Source: Oligella ureolytica DSM 18253 (GTDB lineage Bacteria; Pseudomonadota; Gammaproteobacteria; Burkholderiales; Burkholderiaceae_B). From it: 64,000 bases of DNA. The notes beneath the pieces are model-generated. The model was given only the letters and a program-made list of their open reading frames with translations, did no database searches and had not been told where the DNA came from. The number at the start of each line of letters is the position of its first letter. Position 1 is the first letter of the stretch. Both the position numbers and the translations under genes were made by a program. Shown here one piece after another: positions 1 through 8,851 of this stretch. The stretch spans positions 154 to 64,153 of the forward strand of contig NZ_KB892335.1 of the NCBI RefSeq assembly GCF_000373745.1, in the 5' to 3' direction.

Positions 1-129
1 TTAAGGGCGGGACACGCCCGGTTAGCTTGTGCAGAGACTTCGCCTGTAGGTAAGGGCGTCGGGCCAAGAACCCACCGAAGCGAGTCAGGCGATGGTCGCC
101 TGAACGCCGTAGGAATCCCCGTTCTTTAG
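1..129 (+). CDS. tnpB: TnpB (OrfB) RNA-guided nuclease of an IS200/IS605-type element, C-terminal fragment cut by window edge
   Basis: Reading frame 1 is open from the window edge to the TAG at 127-129 (42 codons). It contains RAGHARLACAE near the edge and ends in NAVGIPVL. Many IS200/IS605 OrfB proteins end this way (recalled family knowledge), just after the last zinc-binding cysteines and overlapping the element's right end. The GC-rich text here differs from the AT-richer sequence that follows. TnpB proteins are RNA-guided DNA nucleases that favour retention of the transposon. The catalytic RuvC part lies outside the window, so it is unknown whether this copy is intact. Confidence 0.65.
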   Translation, partial: LRAGHARLACAETSPVGKGVGPRTHRSESGDGRLNAVGIPVL

Positions 130-146
130 GGCGGGGAGGATGTCAA
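1..146 (+). ncRNA. IS200/IS605 right end and 3' part of the omega-RNA (reRNA)
   Basis: The stretch 116-146 holds a short hairpin (CCCCG at 117-121 pairing with CGGGG at 132-136), followed by AGGATGTCAA. This is the typical right end of IS1341/IS605-group elements. In these elements the 3' end of tnpB and the right end are transcribed as the omega-RNA scaffold, and the guide is read from the DNA just outside the element. By that rule the guide here would start about position 147 and run roughly 16-20 bases into the adjacent gene remnant. The boundary at about 146 is estimated from family consensus recalled from memory. Confidence 0.5.
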
Positions 147-460
147 CTAAAGCAGGTGCCATTATATTTGGCACCCCAATCGGTAAAATCACTGGTCCCA
201 AAGAGATTTTTACACCATTAATTGAGGCGCTTGCCTCTGGCGACAACTCTTTTGCTGAGTTACGCCAATTGAGTATGTTCAGTCATGCACCGGGATTACT
301 ATTACAATCTCTAAATATGTTGATGTGGGCGGATTATATCCACCCTCTTCGTCAAGACGACGAAATAGCCACCGCCCATGTCGAGCTACAGGCTTGGATT
401 GATGAATTAACCCTACCTCTAGCCCTCGTGCCCGAATGCGGTACAGCAGTTAGGAAATAA
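140..460 (+). pseudogene. 3' remnant of a gene truncated by the IS element, possibly a methyltransferase regulatory-domain protein
   Basis: This is an open frame of 106 codons whose ATG (140-142) lies inside the IS right end, so the start was donated by the element or is fortuitous. The peptide from about residue 4 looks like a real C-terminus. It has a mixed helical composition and a pattern like the winged-helix regulatory domain of some class I SAM-dependent methyltransferases (an F-x-T-P-x-G stretch, then two leucine-rich helices and a D-Y-I-H-P turn). That assignment is weak. No ribosome binding site fits the ATG well. It is most likely a decayed 3' end left after insertion; a short expressed protein cannot be excluded. 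Confidence 0.45.
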
Positions 461-477
461 CTCTATATTAAATACAT

Positions 478-504
478 AAAGGCCACTTTATTACCGTGGC
501 CTTT
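478..504. terminator. Bidirectional rho-independent terminator
   Basis: A perfect 9-bp inverted repeat, AAAGGCCAC (478-486) and GTGGCCTTT (496-504), has a 9-base loop and A/T-rich flanks on both sides. It lies between the end of the truncated gene (+) and the end of the channel gene (-), so it can serve both. Confidence 0.75.
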
Positions 505-541
505 ATTATGTTATGACGGCATAAAGTTTATATCTCGTCAG

Positions 542-2962
542 TTAAATATCCTTTTGCTCTTCATCATCCGGCACCACCTGCTCTAATTCATTACCCAATA
601 CATCTGTTGAGCCTTGAACCGCAGGTGCTAAATGACCCGGCGTATGCCCTGCAGCAGGCGCATGACCTCTTCTAAAAGGCGCTTGCTTTGGCTTGTCCAT
701 ACTGCTCCACTGTACATTAGCAGCAGGAGCGTGGCCGTTTTTATCCTGACCAAAATATACCACCGTGTGTGGATATGGCAGCTCTATATTGGCTGCGTTG
801 AAGTGCTTTTTAACCAAGCGGTTATAACCCCGCTGCACAGCCCATTGCATACCGGGTGTCGTTTTAATCAAGACTCGAATAGTGACACCCTTATCATTAA
901 TGGCAGTAACCCCGGGGATAGTAATTTCTTCAAGAATTTCGGGAGCCAGTACCTCATCTTGCATCAGCTCATCAAATGCATGGTGTAAATGTTGAATGGC
1001 ATGATCCACATCTTCTCGATGCGCAATCGTGTATTCACCCATATGGTAAGAAAAATCACGCATGTGATTAACCACCACATCAACCGATGAAAAAGGAATC
1101 ATATGATAACCGCCATCTAAGGTGCGTATACCCACCGAACGGATAGTCATTTTTTCGACTGTACCAAACACTCCGCCCGCTTCAACGACATCATTTACAT
1201 TCATCCCATTTTCAAGTTGAATGAAAATGCCTGTAATAATATCCTGCACCAACTTTTGTGCACCAAAACCAATCGCCAAACCCACAACACCCGCACCGGC
1301 AAGTAACGGACCGATATTAATGCCGATTTGTGACAGCAGCACTAATATTGTCATGGTCACAATCACAATCAATACGGCATTTCTCAAGAGTGAGAGTAAG
1401 GTTTTTTCACGCGCACTCGCCTCATACTCACCCGTTCCGCTTAGACGGCCTTCAATGATGCTGGCAATGACACTCCAACTGATCGACGCAATTAACAAGA
1501 CGATACCTATATGAACGACCATATTAATGGTTGCTTGCCCTGAAGCCGAACTTAACCAAGCTGTTAAATCAAACGCACGCCAGGCGTCAAGGATCACCAG
1601 CACCACAACAGCAAGCGTCAGCAGGCGCAGGCCTTTAAGCATCGCCGGTATATATGAATTAATACGCTCTTCAAGTAAAGGCAACTTAGCTCGCAAATCA
1701 TCAGACAAACGCACCCGTCGACTGAGTATGGCCGTCAGGATCGTCGATACAATTAACCCGATGACAATCGCCAATATGCTTTGCATTGTCGCCTGAGCCA
1801 TAAAGGGAAGCGCATTAACAGGATCTATCTGGCTTACCACCAACAAAACAGCAAAGTAAATAATGGCTAAAAAATGCCATACCTTGGCAAACAAGCGCAT
1901 CAAGGTACCAAAAAATGCAACCGAAGCCTGATTTGCACGCTGCATAAAACGATCATGTACCTCGACTCGATGCTTCCAAATGCCTCTAATCGCATAAATA
2001 AACACACCGAACATAATCAATAAGCGAATCATGTTGCCTAAGGCCGCACCGAACATGAGCGTCGCGACCGGCACAATCACTAGCATCCCATATCCGACTA
2101 CTTCCACCAGCACAGTCAGCCATTTATTCCAATACTGCGCGACTTCATCAGACATCGTAAACAGCCTCAAACGAGGGAAACGTGTAGCAAAGACCACCCG
2201 CACTAAGGCCCGAGTAAGCTCAACCGCAACAAATGCATTGACAAACAGAGACTCAAACATCCCTGCGACACCACCCGGCCCGGCAAGTGACATAACCACA
2301 CCATAACCAACAATAGCCGCTAGAGCGATAGCCGCCACATCAATAACGAATGCGCCAAGTATGGCAGTCATTTTTCGCAATAAAAATAATTCATTAACGC
2401 GATGCTGCTGTCTTTTAGATACTTTAGGTGATTGAACGGTCCATTGATTGATTCGAGAAAAAAACCGAGCTGCTACTAAACGGGTAAATATAAAGGCAAT
2501 CACCGTAACAAACACTACGAGAGAAAACCTTAGTAAAACGGTCTTCCAACCCGCCATGGTGACGTTACCAACTGCTTCGCCACGCACCATCGCACCAAGC
2601 GTCTCTGCTGTATACCCTAAGTCATCCAGTACTTTAGTAAGAAAAAGCTGCGTCGTATCCGCTACCCGTCTGGGTAAAGAGTCATCGATTTCCGTCGTCT
2701 CTGTCGCGCTGTCTGCCACCGGCTCTTCAGCGACTTGACCTCGCAATTGTTCAATTAATTGTTGGCGTGTTTGTTCATTTTCCAACAGATCCGCCAGTTG
2801 CGCCGAAGAAGCAACAGTTGCTGTCTCAGTCACGGCATGTGCCACATTATCAGAACTCAAAAAAATAAGGACACAAAAAATCAATAATAACGGCTGAAAC
2901 CACGCTCCTACATGGATTGAACCTGCCAACTTTAGTGGCGTCTTTTTGAAAAAATCGAACAC
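542..2962 (-). CDS. ybiO: MscS-family mechanosensitive channel, YbiO-like
   Basis: This 806-residue inner-membrane protein resembles the long MscS-superfamily channel YbiO (moderate conductance, osmotic down-shock release). The N-terminus has a hydrophobic signal-like segment (about 20-43) and a periplasmic helical stretch. Many membrane segments follow, then the pore-lining TM3 (about 550-575) with the GPLLAGAGVVGLAIGFGAQ pattern of small residues typical of MscS pores. Behind it are the beta domain (GGVFGTVEKMTIRSVGIRT, about 596-614) and a soluble C-terminal vestibule. A low-complexity H/A/P-rich tail follows residue 740. It stands alone, convergent with the IS-truncated gene and separated from it by a terminator. 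The family call is firm; the YbiO subgroup rests on pore-region similarity recalled from memory. Confidence 0.85.
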   Translation of the reverse strand: MFDFFKKTPLKLAGSIHVGAWFQPLLLIFCVLIFLSSDNVAHAVTETATVASSAQLADLLENEQTRQQLIEQLRGQVAEEPVADSATETTEIDDSLPRRVADTTQLFLTKVLDDLGYTAETLGAMVRGEAVGNVTMAGWKTVLLRFSLVVFVTVIAFIFTRLVAARFFSRINQWTVQSPKVSKRQQHRVNELFLLRKMTAILGAFVIDVAAIALAAIVGYGVVMSLAGPGGVAGMFESLFVNAFVAVELTRALVRVVFATRFPRLRLFTMSDEVAQYWNKWLTVLVEVVGYGMLVIVPVATLMFGAALGNMIRLLIMFGVFIYAIRGIWKHRVEVHDRFMQRANQASVAFFGTLMRLFAKVWHFLAIIYFAVLLVVSQIDPVNALPFMAQATMQSILAIVIGLIVSTILTAILSRRVRLSDDLRAKLPLLEERINSYIPAMLKGLRLLTLAVVVLVILDAWRAFDLTAWLSSASGQATINMVVHIGIVLLIASISWSVIASIIEGRLSGTGEYEASAREKTLLSLLRNAVLIVIVTMTILVLLSQIGINIGPLLAGAGVVGLAIGFGAQKLVQDIITGIFIQLENGMNVNDVVEAGGVFGTVEKMTIRSVGIRTLDGGYHMIPFSSVDVVVNHMRDFSYHMGEYTIAHREDVDHAIQHLHHAFDELMQDEVLAPEILEEITIPGVTAINDKGVTIRVLIKTTPGMQWAVQRGYNRLVKKHFNAANIELPYPHTVVYFGQDKNGHAPAANVQWSSMDKPKQAPFRRGHAPAAGHTPGHLAPAVQGSTDVLGNELEQVVPDDEEQKDI

Positions 2963-3170
2963 GCTACTACCCCTTTATGGATTCTGAAATTGTTTAACCA
3001 ATTAAGGTAACATAAGCAGCCTGCTCGTTTAAAGCCTACCTAGACCGATGTTACCAGTCGTTTCAATAGCTTGCCATAACGTGACTAAGCGACACACACC
3101 ATAAACTTGAATATACCTCAGGCACACTCCTACGTGTCCAACAGAACCATACCACTCTAAAGCAGGCATA

Positions 3171-3205
3171 AAAAAACGTCCTATAGAGCAATCCTATAAG
3201 ACGTT
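3171..3205 (-). terminator. Rho-independent terminator of tRNA-Lys
   Basis: Read on the minus strand, AACGTCTTATAG pairs with CTATAGGACGTT (12 bp with one T-G pair) around a 7-base loop. It is followed by a run of T (3171-3176 as A on the plus strand). It begins 11 bases past the tRNA 3' end. Confidence 0.8.
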
Positions 3206-3215
3206 AATTTATTTC

Positions 3216-3291
3216 TGGTGGGCTGGGCGGGATTCGAACCCGCGACCAACGGATTAAAAGTCCGCTGCTCTACCGACTGAGCTACCAGCCC
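3216..3291 (-). tRNA. tRNA-Lys (anticodon TTT)
   Basis: A 76-nt cloverleaf on the minus strand. The acceptor stem GGGCTGG/CCAGCCC is followed by discriminator A and an encoded CCA (3216-3218). The D arm is TAGCTCAGTCGGTAGAGCA, the anticodon loop CTTTTAA gives UUU for lysine, and the T arm contains GGTTCGAATCC. It appears to be a single-gene transcript with its own terminator. This tRNA carries the U34 position modified by the MnmEG/MnmC pathway, and mnmC lies 3.5 kb away. Confidence 0.97.
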
Positions 3292-3403
3292 CTCGAAAGA
3301 TTAAAATTATGACTTATTTGCGTAACACTGTCAACACCAATTTGTCATTTTTTTATAAACAGCTAATTTGTGTGTATTTTTCACAACTAAACAACAGTTT
3401 TAG

Positions 3404-4327
3404 CTATTTTTCTTCAATTATCTTTTCTACTAACTTCAACGCTTTTTGATTATAGCGCCATTCAACCGCTGTCACTGCAATACCGCTGCCACACACGATT
3501 AAAATACCGACCCACGCCCAGACATCAGGAAATTGCCCCCAAATTGCAAATCCTAGCGCTGCTGCCGCAATAATTTGAAAATAACTAAACGGTGCAAGCA
3601 AAGAAGCAGGCGCATGTTGATACGCTCTTATTTGTAATAAATGCCCTAACGTACCAAATAATCCCACGTTAATTAAAAGCAACCATTGCCACAAGCTGAA
3701 ATCCCTCAAGGCGGCCATGCTTTCGTCCCAGTGAAAAGGCATTAACACGATACCGCCAAGTAAACCGACAATACCGGTCCACAGTAACGTAGTTTGTGAA
3801 TCGTCAGCAGCCAACTTTTTGGTATAGATAAACTGCATGGCAATCGTAAAAGCCGCTAACAAGGCATAAGCCACGCCAACGGGGTCTAAGCCCGCCCCGG
3901 GCCGCACTATCAATAAAACGCCCATGAAGCCAACCACAGCCGCAACCCAGCGATGTAAACGAGAGGCCTCACCCAGAAACCAAGGAGCAGCACACAGCAC
4001 GAGTAAAGGTGCTAAGAAATAAATAGCCGTTGCTTCTGCTTGAGGTAAATAGGACAACGCCGTAAAAATAGCCAGGGTCGTGACCATCGTGGTAAGACCG
4101 CGAATAACTTGCGTTTTATAACTTGTGCTATGAAAAATAGCTAAACCTTTGCTAGGCAAGGTAATCGCCAGCACCAACACCACATGCACAGCAAATCTAA
4201 AAAACAGCAGACAAAAAAGAGGCAAGCTGATTTGCATTAACCACTTACCGCTTGCCTCCTGAACTGATAGTGCCCATGTCGATAAAACGAGCAGGGCAAT
4301 ACCAAGAAAAATTTTATAGTGACTCAT
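3404..4327 (-). CDS. EamA/DMT-family transporter
   Basis: A 307-residue integral membrane protein with about ten hydrophobic helices in two EamA repeats (about 5-140 and 150-290). Each repeat shows the family pattern of an aromatic/small-residue helix followed by LLLIVRPG (about 137-144) and the C-terminal LLAPFSYFQIIAAAALG. It resembles RhtA/YdcZ-type exporters of amino acids or other metabolites; the substrate cannot be told from sequence. Its start follows the upstream GH31 gene by 3 bases, so the two are translationally linked. The pairing suggests a common physiological task, possibly sugar-related, but this is inference. Confidence 0.85.
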   Translation of the reverse strand: MSHYKIFLGIALLVLSTWALSVQEASGKWLMQISLPLFCLLFFRFAVHVVLVLAITLPSKGLAIFHSTSYKTQVIRGLTTMVTTLAIFTALSYLPQAEATAIYFLAPLLVLCAAPWFLGEASRLHRWVAAVVGFMGVLLIVRPGAGLDPVGVAYALLAAFTIAMQFIYTKKLAADDSQTTLLWTGIVGLLGGIVLMPFHWDESMAALRDFSLWQWLLLINVGLFGTLGHLLQIRAYQHAPASLLAPFSYFQIIAAAALGFAIWGQFPDVWAWVGILIVCGSGIAVTAVEWRYNQKALKLVEKIIEEK

Positions 4328-4330
4328 CTG

Positions 4331-6586
4331 CTACCTGACAGGTGAAATCCTGACCTCGGCACCACGACGCTTTACTTCTAACTCGTCGGTCGGGAGAATC
4401 TTTAAACCCTCTAAGCCCTTAATGTAGCTTGAGCCCTGCATCTGCATCACGCGAATTTTATTACGCATCACCACCGGATTATGAAGAGGCATACCAAACA
4501 ACCAAATCTCATCCAACAAACGCGCCGAGTTCATCTCGCCCAGATGCGCAATAGTCGGCCCAACGGCCAACATATGCCCTTCACGACCAAAAGCGGGGAT
4601 CGTGTCCAATCCACAATGATACTCTAAGACCTGACCACCTTCGTAGCGCTCACCGGTGTTTAGGTCCCACCAAGCTTCATTCGCAGGCAAATAGACAATC
4701 GCACAGCCACTCTCATCCAGGATGGGCGCAATTAGCACCGCCGGACCAAATAAAAACTGCTGATCAAACTCTGCCGCCATCTCATCATTAGGAAAGGCCA
4801 ACGGCATGGAGCTCTGAATAGGTTGCCCACCCCGCACGCCCTCCTCAATAATACCAAGGACATAAGGAATAAGGCGATAGCGTAAAGATAGCCACTGCTT
4901 GGCAAGATGCTGTGTGTCCTCATCATAATAAATCGGCAGTTGCTCTACCTCGGCATGAAAAGAGAAATTACCGCTAAAGGTAGAAAGAGCCAACCAACGA
5001 AGGTATAAATCTGCCTCCATCGGCTCGTCACCCGCACGCCCAATACGATGCTTAACAAACGGCACGCAGCTATTTTGCACACTAATCAAGGTACGGTAAA
5101 GCTTGTTGAGCCCATCCCAAGACCCTTCAAAAGATGGTAGCTCAAGATAAGGGCGTCGCTGACTGGCAATGTTCATTTGATCATGTACAACAACCCCCTC
5201 AGGCGGCGTGGTAGCTGCTGAAATGCCGTCATAGAGAGACTGCTCCATAAGCGTAGGGAAAAGCTGTCGCAGTAGTGCACCTTCTTCATTATGGCGGCCA
5301 CTGGCCTCATCAGGCAGCTCAACAATCGCTGTGGTGGTTTTTAGAGACTGCCCATGTTCGAGTAGCTGCTGATGTCTGTCACGCCAAAAGTTATAAGCAT
5401 CTTTGTAAGTTAGGTCCAATAAGCCGTAGTCCTTACCACCCGTGTGCTTGGTACCGGAAAAGCGCAGTGCATCACCTTCGGCATCCATGATCATCCAACC
5501 ACGGTCTTGAAGCTCTTCAAAAAGATGCGTACCCACATAGATGGCCGGAAAAGTAGGTACAATCGCATGCCAATGATTGTCCTTTAACTTATCAAAATAT
5601 GCGCGAGTATTGGCCTCGAGACGCTCAGCATCCCAATCCAAACTTAAGCGGTCATTATCAATCACCGCCAAGCCAGGCCACGCATACTCCAGCGTATTAA
5701 TAGAAACCTCGTGGTCACGCAACTGCTTGGCAAAGGTTAAAAACTCCTCATCACTTTGCCCGTCTAATTGCTCTAAACCAACGCCCATTGCGTCTAACGT
5801 CGGCTGACCGCCGCGGCCTGTCAGTGCCGTGTATTGATCAAAAATGACTAAGGGCTCACCGCTGAATAAATACAAATCAAAGCACTTATTATCCGTGTAA
5901 AGTTGATAGCTATGCGCATCATCTGCCGCAGCAACACTGTGTATGCTGCGGTCTAAGCCATCCAGATACAAGCCCCAACCATGAGTAGACCAAGCCAATG
6001 GAGCAAAATTAAACGCTGCCAGATCAGAGACAAATTCTTCGCTGCGACGATTAAAATTTTGATCTGTCGCACCTAAACCATACACCGGCTGTTCTTCAGG
6101 CAAATCAAGCATCAGCGCCCAAGACTCATCAAAAACAAAAGACCTATCATAAGCGCTTGATGTTTGAAGCAACACCTCAGCATCAGCGTAGGCCGCTATT
6201 GCATCTTGCTCAAGACTGCGCTCTTGCTCGTCTGCGTCCTCAGCATCAACCTCACTCTGCAGGGCAGTCGGTTTTAATAGCTTCAGGGAAAAAGGATGAG
6301 TGGAGAGTAATAAAGCACAATCTTTTTGTGCTAATAGCCAAGAGCCCTCCTGCTCTACAACAACCAATTCAGCCGGCTGATCATTTGGAATCACCGAGAG
6401 CTCTTGGCGTGTTTTGGCTCTTTCATTGGTTTCGGAAAGGGATAAACTTTTTAAGGAGCCGCAGCAAAATCTAAAGACACCGGGCGCTTGAGCCTCAATA
6501 CGTAGTACATAATCCTGGTAACCGGTTGAAAACTCTACGCTATGGCCTTGTTTGCTAACTAGGGCTAACTCTTCAAATTGAATCAC
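4331..6586 (-). CDS. Glycoside hydrolase family 31-like protein with altered catalytic motifs
   Basis: This 751-residue soluble protein follows the GH31 fold from end to end. It has an N-terminal beta-sandwich with YGLGATDQ (about 169-176), a YTALTGRGGQP strand (about 252-262), a (beta/alpha)8 barrel, a LLDLTYKDAYNFW segment (about 389-401), and C-terminal beta domains with FLFGPAVLIAPIL. The usual nucleophile motif (W-x-D-x-N-E) is replaced by AIVELPDE (about 420-427). The usual acid/base segment (W-x-G-D) is replaced by LELPSFEG (about 481-488). Alpha-glucosidase-type activity is therefore doubtful. An acidic insertion (about 112-128) interrupts the N-domain. It is co-transcribed with the EamA transporter. 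The family is fairly clear; the function is unknown. Confidence 0.75.
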   Translation of the reverse strand: MIQFEELALVSKQGHSVEFSTGYQDYVLRIEAQAPGVFRFCCGSLKSLSLSETNERAKTRQELSVIPNDQPAELVVVEQEGSWLLAQKDCALLLSTHPFSLKLLKPTALQSEVDAEDADEQERSLEQDAIAAYADAEVLLQTSSAYDRSFVFDESWALMLDLPEEQPVYGLGATDQNFNRRSEEFVSDLAAFNFAPLAWSTHGWGLYLDGLDRSIHSVAAADDAHSYQLYTDNKCFDLYLFSGEPLVIFDQYTALTGRGGQPTLDAMGVGLEQLDGQSDEEFLTFAKQLRDHEVSINTLEYAWPGLAVIDNDRLSLDWDAERLEANTRAYFDKLKDNHWHAIVPTFPAIYVGTHLFEELQDRGWMIMDAEGDALRFSGTKHTGGKDYGLLDLTYKDAYNFWRDRHQQLLEHGQSLKTTTAIVELPDEASGRHNEEGALLRQLFPTLMEQSLYDGISAATTPPEGVVVHDQMNIASQRRPYLELPSFEGSWDGLNKLYRTLISVQNSCVPFVKHRIGRAGDEPMEADLYLRWLALSTFSGNFSFHAEVEQLPIYYDEDTQHLAKQWLSLRYRLIPYVLGIIEEGVRGGQPIQSSMPLAFPNDEMAAEFDQQFLFGPAVLIAPILDESGCAIVYLPANEAWWDLNTGERYEGGQVLEYHCGLDTIPAFGREGHMLAVGPTIAHLGEMNSARLLDEIWLFGMPLHNPVVMRNKIRVMQMQGSSYIKGLEGLKILPTDELEVKRRGAEVRISPVR

Positions 6587-6815
6587 ACAACTCTCTTTTA
6601 TAAATTTTGATAAATGTGGACTTATGTCATTTTTCTGAGGTAATTGTCCGCTTATAGTCTACTATTATGACTTTTTTTTCATAAAATTTAAACCGAAATT
6701 GATTTTTATTCATATTTAGGATTAAAATAGCGCCCCCATTTTTCTCATGAATTAGTCATATTCATGTCATTTATCCGACTGCCATACTAACTAAACCAAG
6801 CTCATGATTGCGCAA
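6587..6815. promoter_or_regulatory. AT-rich intergenic region upstream of the GH31-transporter pair
   Basis: 229 bases of very AT-rich DNA lie between the mnmC stop and the GH31 start (both minus). Short copies of a TCAT/ATGA-type word recur (near 6627-6632, 6668-6672, 6752-6758 and 6764-6769). They could be operator half-sites or chance in AT-rich sequence. It must hold the promoter of the GH31-transporter operon; no convincing -35/-10 pair stands out. Confidence 0.3.
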
Positions 6816-8669
6816 CTATCGAAGCCCAAGCGCTTTGATTAACTCTTTTTCCAAAGGGACAGGCTCACCATCCAGCATAGCGCCGATGATATCCCCGGCA
6901 AAGCTGCTCCAAGTCAGTCCATGTGAGCCATAGCCCACCGCCAACCATACCCCTCGTGCGTAGTCCAATTCTGTAATCACCGGCAATCGCCCTTGTACGA
7001 CGGCTCGACCGCCTGACCACCCCTCTTCTAACCGGACGGTTGGCGACGTTAACTCATCTAAAGCAAGCGGTATTTTATCTCTGATCACCTCTTGCCCCTT
7101 GAGACTTATCCCGGGATCCTGCTCTCCATGCCGATAGGTACTACCTAACACGCACAGGCCATCCACCGTAGGCGGCAAGAAATAGCCTTGACCACCCAAA
7201 GCAACCTTTGGCACCTGCAGTAATCTGTTCGCCGCGATATGTATCACCTCACCCCCCATCCAGTGCATGGTCTCTTCAACTTTAGGCATAGCGGCTTTAA
7301 ACTCACCAGCCATCGTTTGGCGTTGGAGCAAATCACTTTTTTCTAAAATAGACATACACTCGGCTGCGTTCGCGATCACAATCTGCTCGTACTTGCCTAA
7401 GCAGTTATCGTCTGCATCAAATAATTGCCAATGTTCAGAATTTGTGTGCTTTTTGACATAAGCGACTGCTTGGCTGCGTTGCTGCACAGGAAAATGCGTA
7501 TAAATGTACTTTAATAATTGCTCCGGACTAATGAGTCGAGCCTGTGGCCAAAAAATGCCTTCTTCCTCTAGCTCAACGCCCAAACGCTCCGACACCTCCC
7601 GAGGGCTCAGTCGTTGCACCCACTCCCTCGGGAAATTCAACGTGTCTACGGCAATGGTAATATCCTTGCCATAGCCCTTATTACGATTAACCTCCAGATT
7701 ACCGGCACGAGATACGATCACCTCATCCGGAAAGTCTCGCCAATGATATAAAGCGCGCAAGATGGCCGCACGACTCAAACGTGACTTATGGTTATCATCA
7801 ACCGAGATAAATGGCGTCATAGCAGCGGCTAAGTGATTTTTATGCTTGCAGGCATTAGACTCGCTGAACATCGGATCAAATACCGTTACTTGCCAATCTC
7901 GCTGCTGCATCACACCCGCAATCCCGGCGCCGGCGATACCACCACCGATGATCGCCATGGTGTTAGTTTTATTTTTTTGAGCTTTTTGCATATGCGGACG
8001 AAGCGCTTGGGAATCGACCAACTGCATACCGGCTTTTTTTGTCGCAACGACAAACTCTTCACGTTCAAACTGTGCTTTGTCCATGAGGAAATAACTTTTA
8101 ACGGCTGCATAGCGTAAAACCCATGGCCAATGCCTATGCTCCGATGATTCTATCGCTTCATCACGCACAAACAGATCGATAGAACAATGCCATTGATTTT
8201 GTAAATAGTTTGGCTCCCCAAAACCCAGCGTTAGGCTACCCTGCTTATCAGCAAAGTCTATTCTGTGCACGCCCGGCAAGGCCAAAGGCCAATGAAGACG
8301 CAGATGAGTAAAAACGACATCGAAATACGGATTCGCCAATCCGGACAGCTGATAAAAATGCGCTATCTGCTCCCAGTCACGTGCAGAAAAAACGATATTA
8401 TTGCTATATAAGGCGTGCAGACTGACTTCATGCTGCTGCACCATTAACAAAGGCAACAACACTAACGCGCTCTCCCCCTCCAGCATCACTTGCATCAACG
8501 CCTTGTCTTGCAACATCGCCCTAACCCTGGGCCACTCTTGCTCGATTCGTTGCTGCCAATCCTTGAGCCAAGCACTACTTAAGCTCAGGGTATTAAACGG
8601 AGATGTTATGGTTAACGCTTGACAGTCGAGCGCAACCACTGCCGGAGACAGGTTAAATTCTTTAAGCAT
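6816..8669 (-). CDS. mnmC: MnmC-type tRNA wobble-uridine modification protein; FAD oxidoreductase half intact, methyltransferase half degenerate
   Basis: 617 residues. The C-terminal part (from about 237) is a DAO-type FAD oxidoreductase with the dinucleotide-binding IIGGGIAGAGIAG (about 240-252) and the late GWSGGRAVVQGRLPVIT and AVGYGSHGLTWSS segments typical of MnmC(o). That half converts cmnm5s2U34 to nm5s2U34. The N-terminal part (1-215) aligns in outline with MnmC(m): WPLALPGVHRIDF and the terminal YAAVKSYF...AGMQ. However, it lacks the glycine-rich SAM motif (here MLEGESALVLLPLL, about 62-75) and the D-G-F-x-P-x-x-N-P-x-x-W motif, so methyl transfer is probably lost. It stands upstream of the GH31 gene on the same strand. 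Confidence 0.82.
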   Translation of the reverse strand: MLKEFNLSPAVVALDCQALTITSPFNTLSLSSAWLKDWQQRIEQEWPRVRAMLQDKALMQVMLEGESALVLLPLLMVQQHEVSLHALYSNNIVFSARDWEQIAHFYQLSGLANPYFDVVFTHLRLHWPLALPGVHRIDFADKQGSLTLGFGEPNYLQNQWHCSIDLFVRDEAIESSEHRHWPWVLRYAAVKSYFLMDKAQFEREEFVVATKKAGMQLVDSQALRPHMQKAQKNKTNTMAIIGGGIAGAGIAGVMQQRDWQVTVFDPMFSESNACKHKNHLAAAMTPFISVDDNHKSRLSRAAILRALYHWRDFPDEVIVSRAGNLEVNRNKGYGKDITIAVDTLNFPREWVQRLSPREVSERLGVELEEEGIFWPQARLISPEQLLKYIYTHFPVQQRSQAVAYVKKHTNSEHWQLFDADDNCLGKYEQIVIANAAECMSILEKSDLLQRQTMAGEFKAAMPKVEETMHWMGGEVIHIAANRLLQVPKVALGGQGYFLPPTVDGLCVLGSTYRHGEQDPGISLKGQEVIRDKIPLALDELTSPTVRLEEGWSGGRAVVQGRLPVITELDYARGVWLAVGYGSHGLTWSSFAGDIIGAMLDGEPVPLEKELIKALGLR

Positions 8670-8721
8670 AAATTTTTAAACGAGAGATAAAGTGACCCAG
8701 TTCTTGCCAAACTTTATTAAT

Positions 8722-8750
8722 AATTTTTTTAAAAAAACATGTAGTATAAT
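8722..8750 (+). promoter_or_regulatory. Candidate promoter of suhB
   Basis: A perfect TATAAT lies at 8745-8750, about 100 bases upstream of the chosen suhB start, with only a weak AT-rich -35 region near 8722-8727. It sits between the divergent mnmC and suhB genes. Judged by sequence pattern only. Confidence 0.3.
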
Positions 8751-8851
8751 TGTTGATTATTCTGCATCATACATGCCGTATAAGTGGATGGTCAGCGAAA
8801 TTTCTTTTCAGAACCAGCCTATACCTTGTGGCCCTTCGGAGAAATATACTC

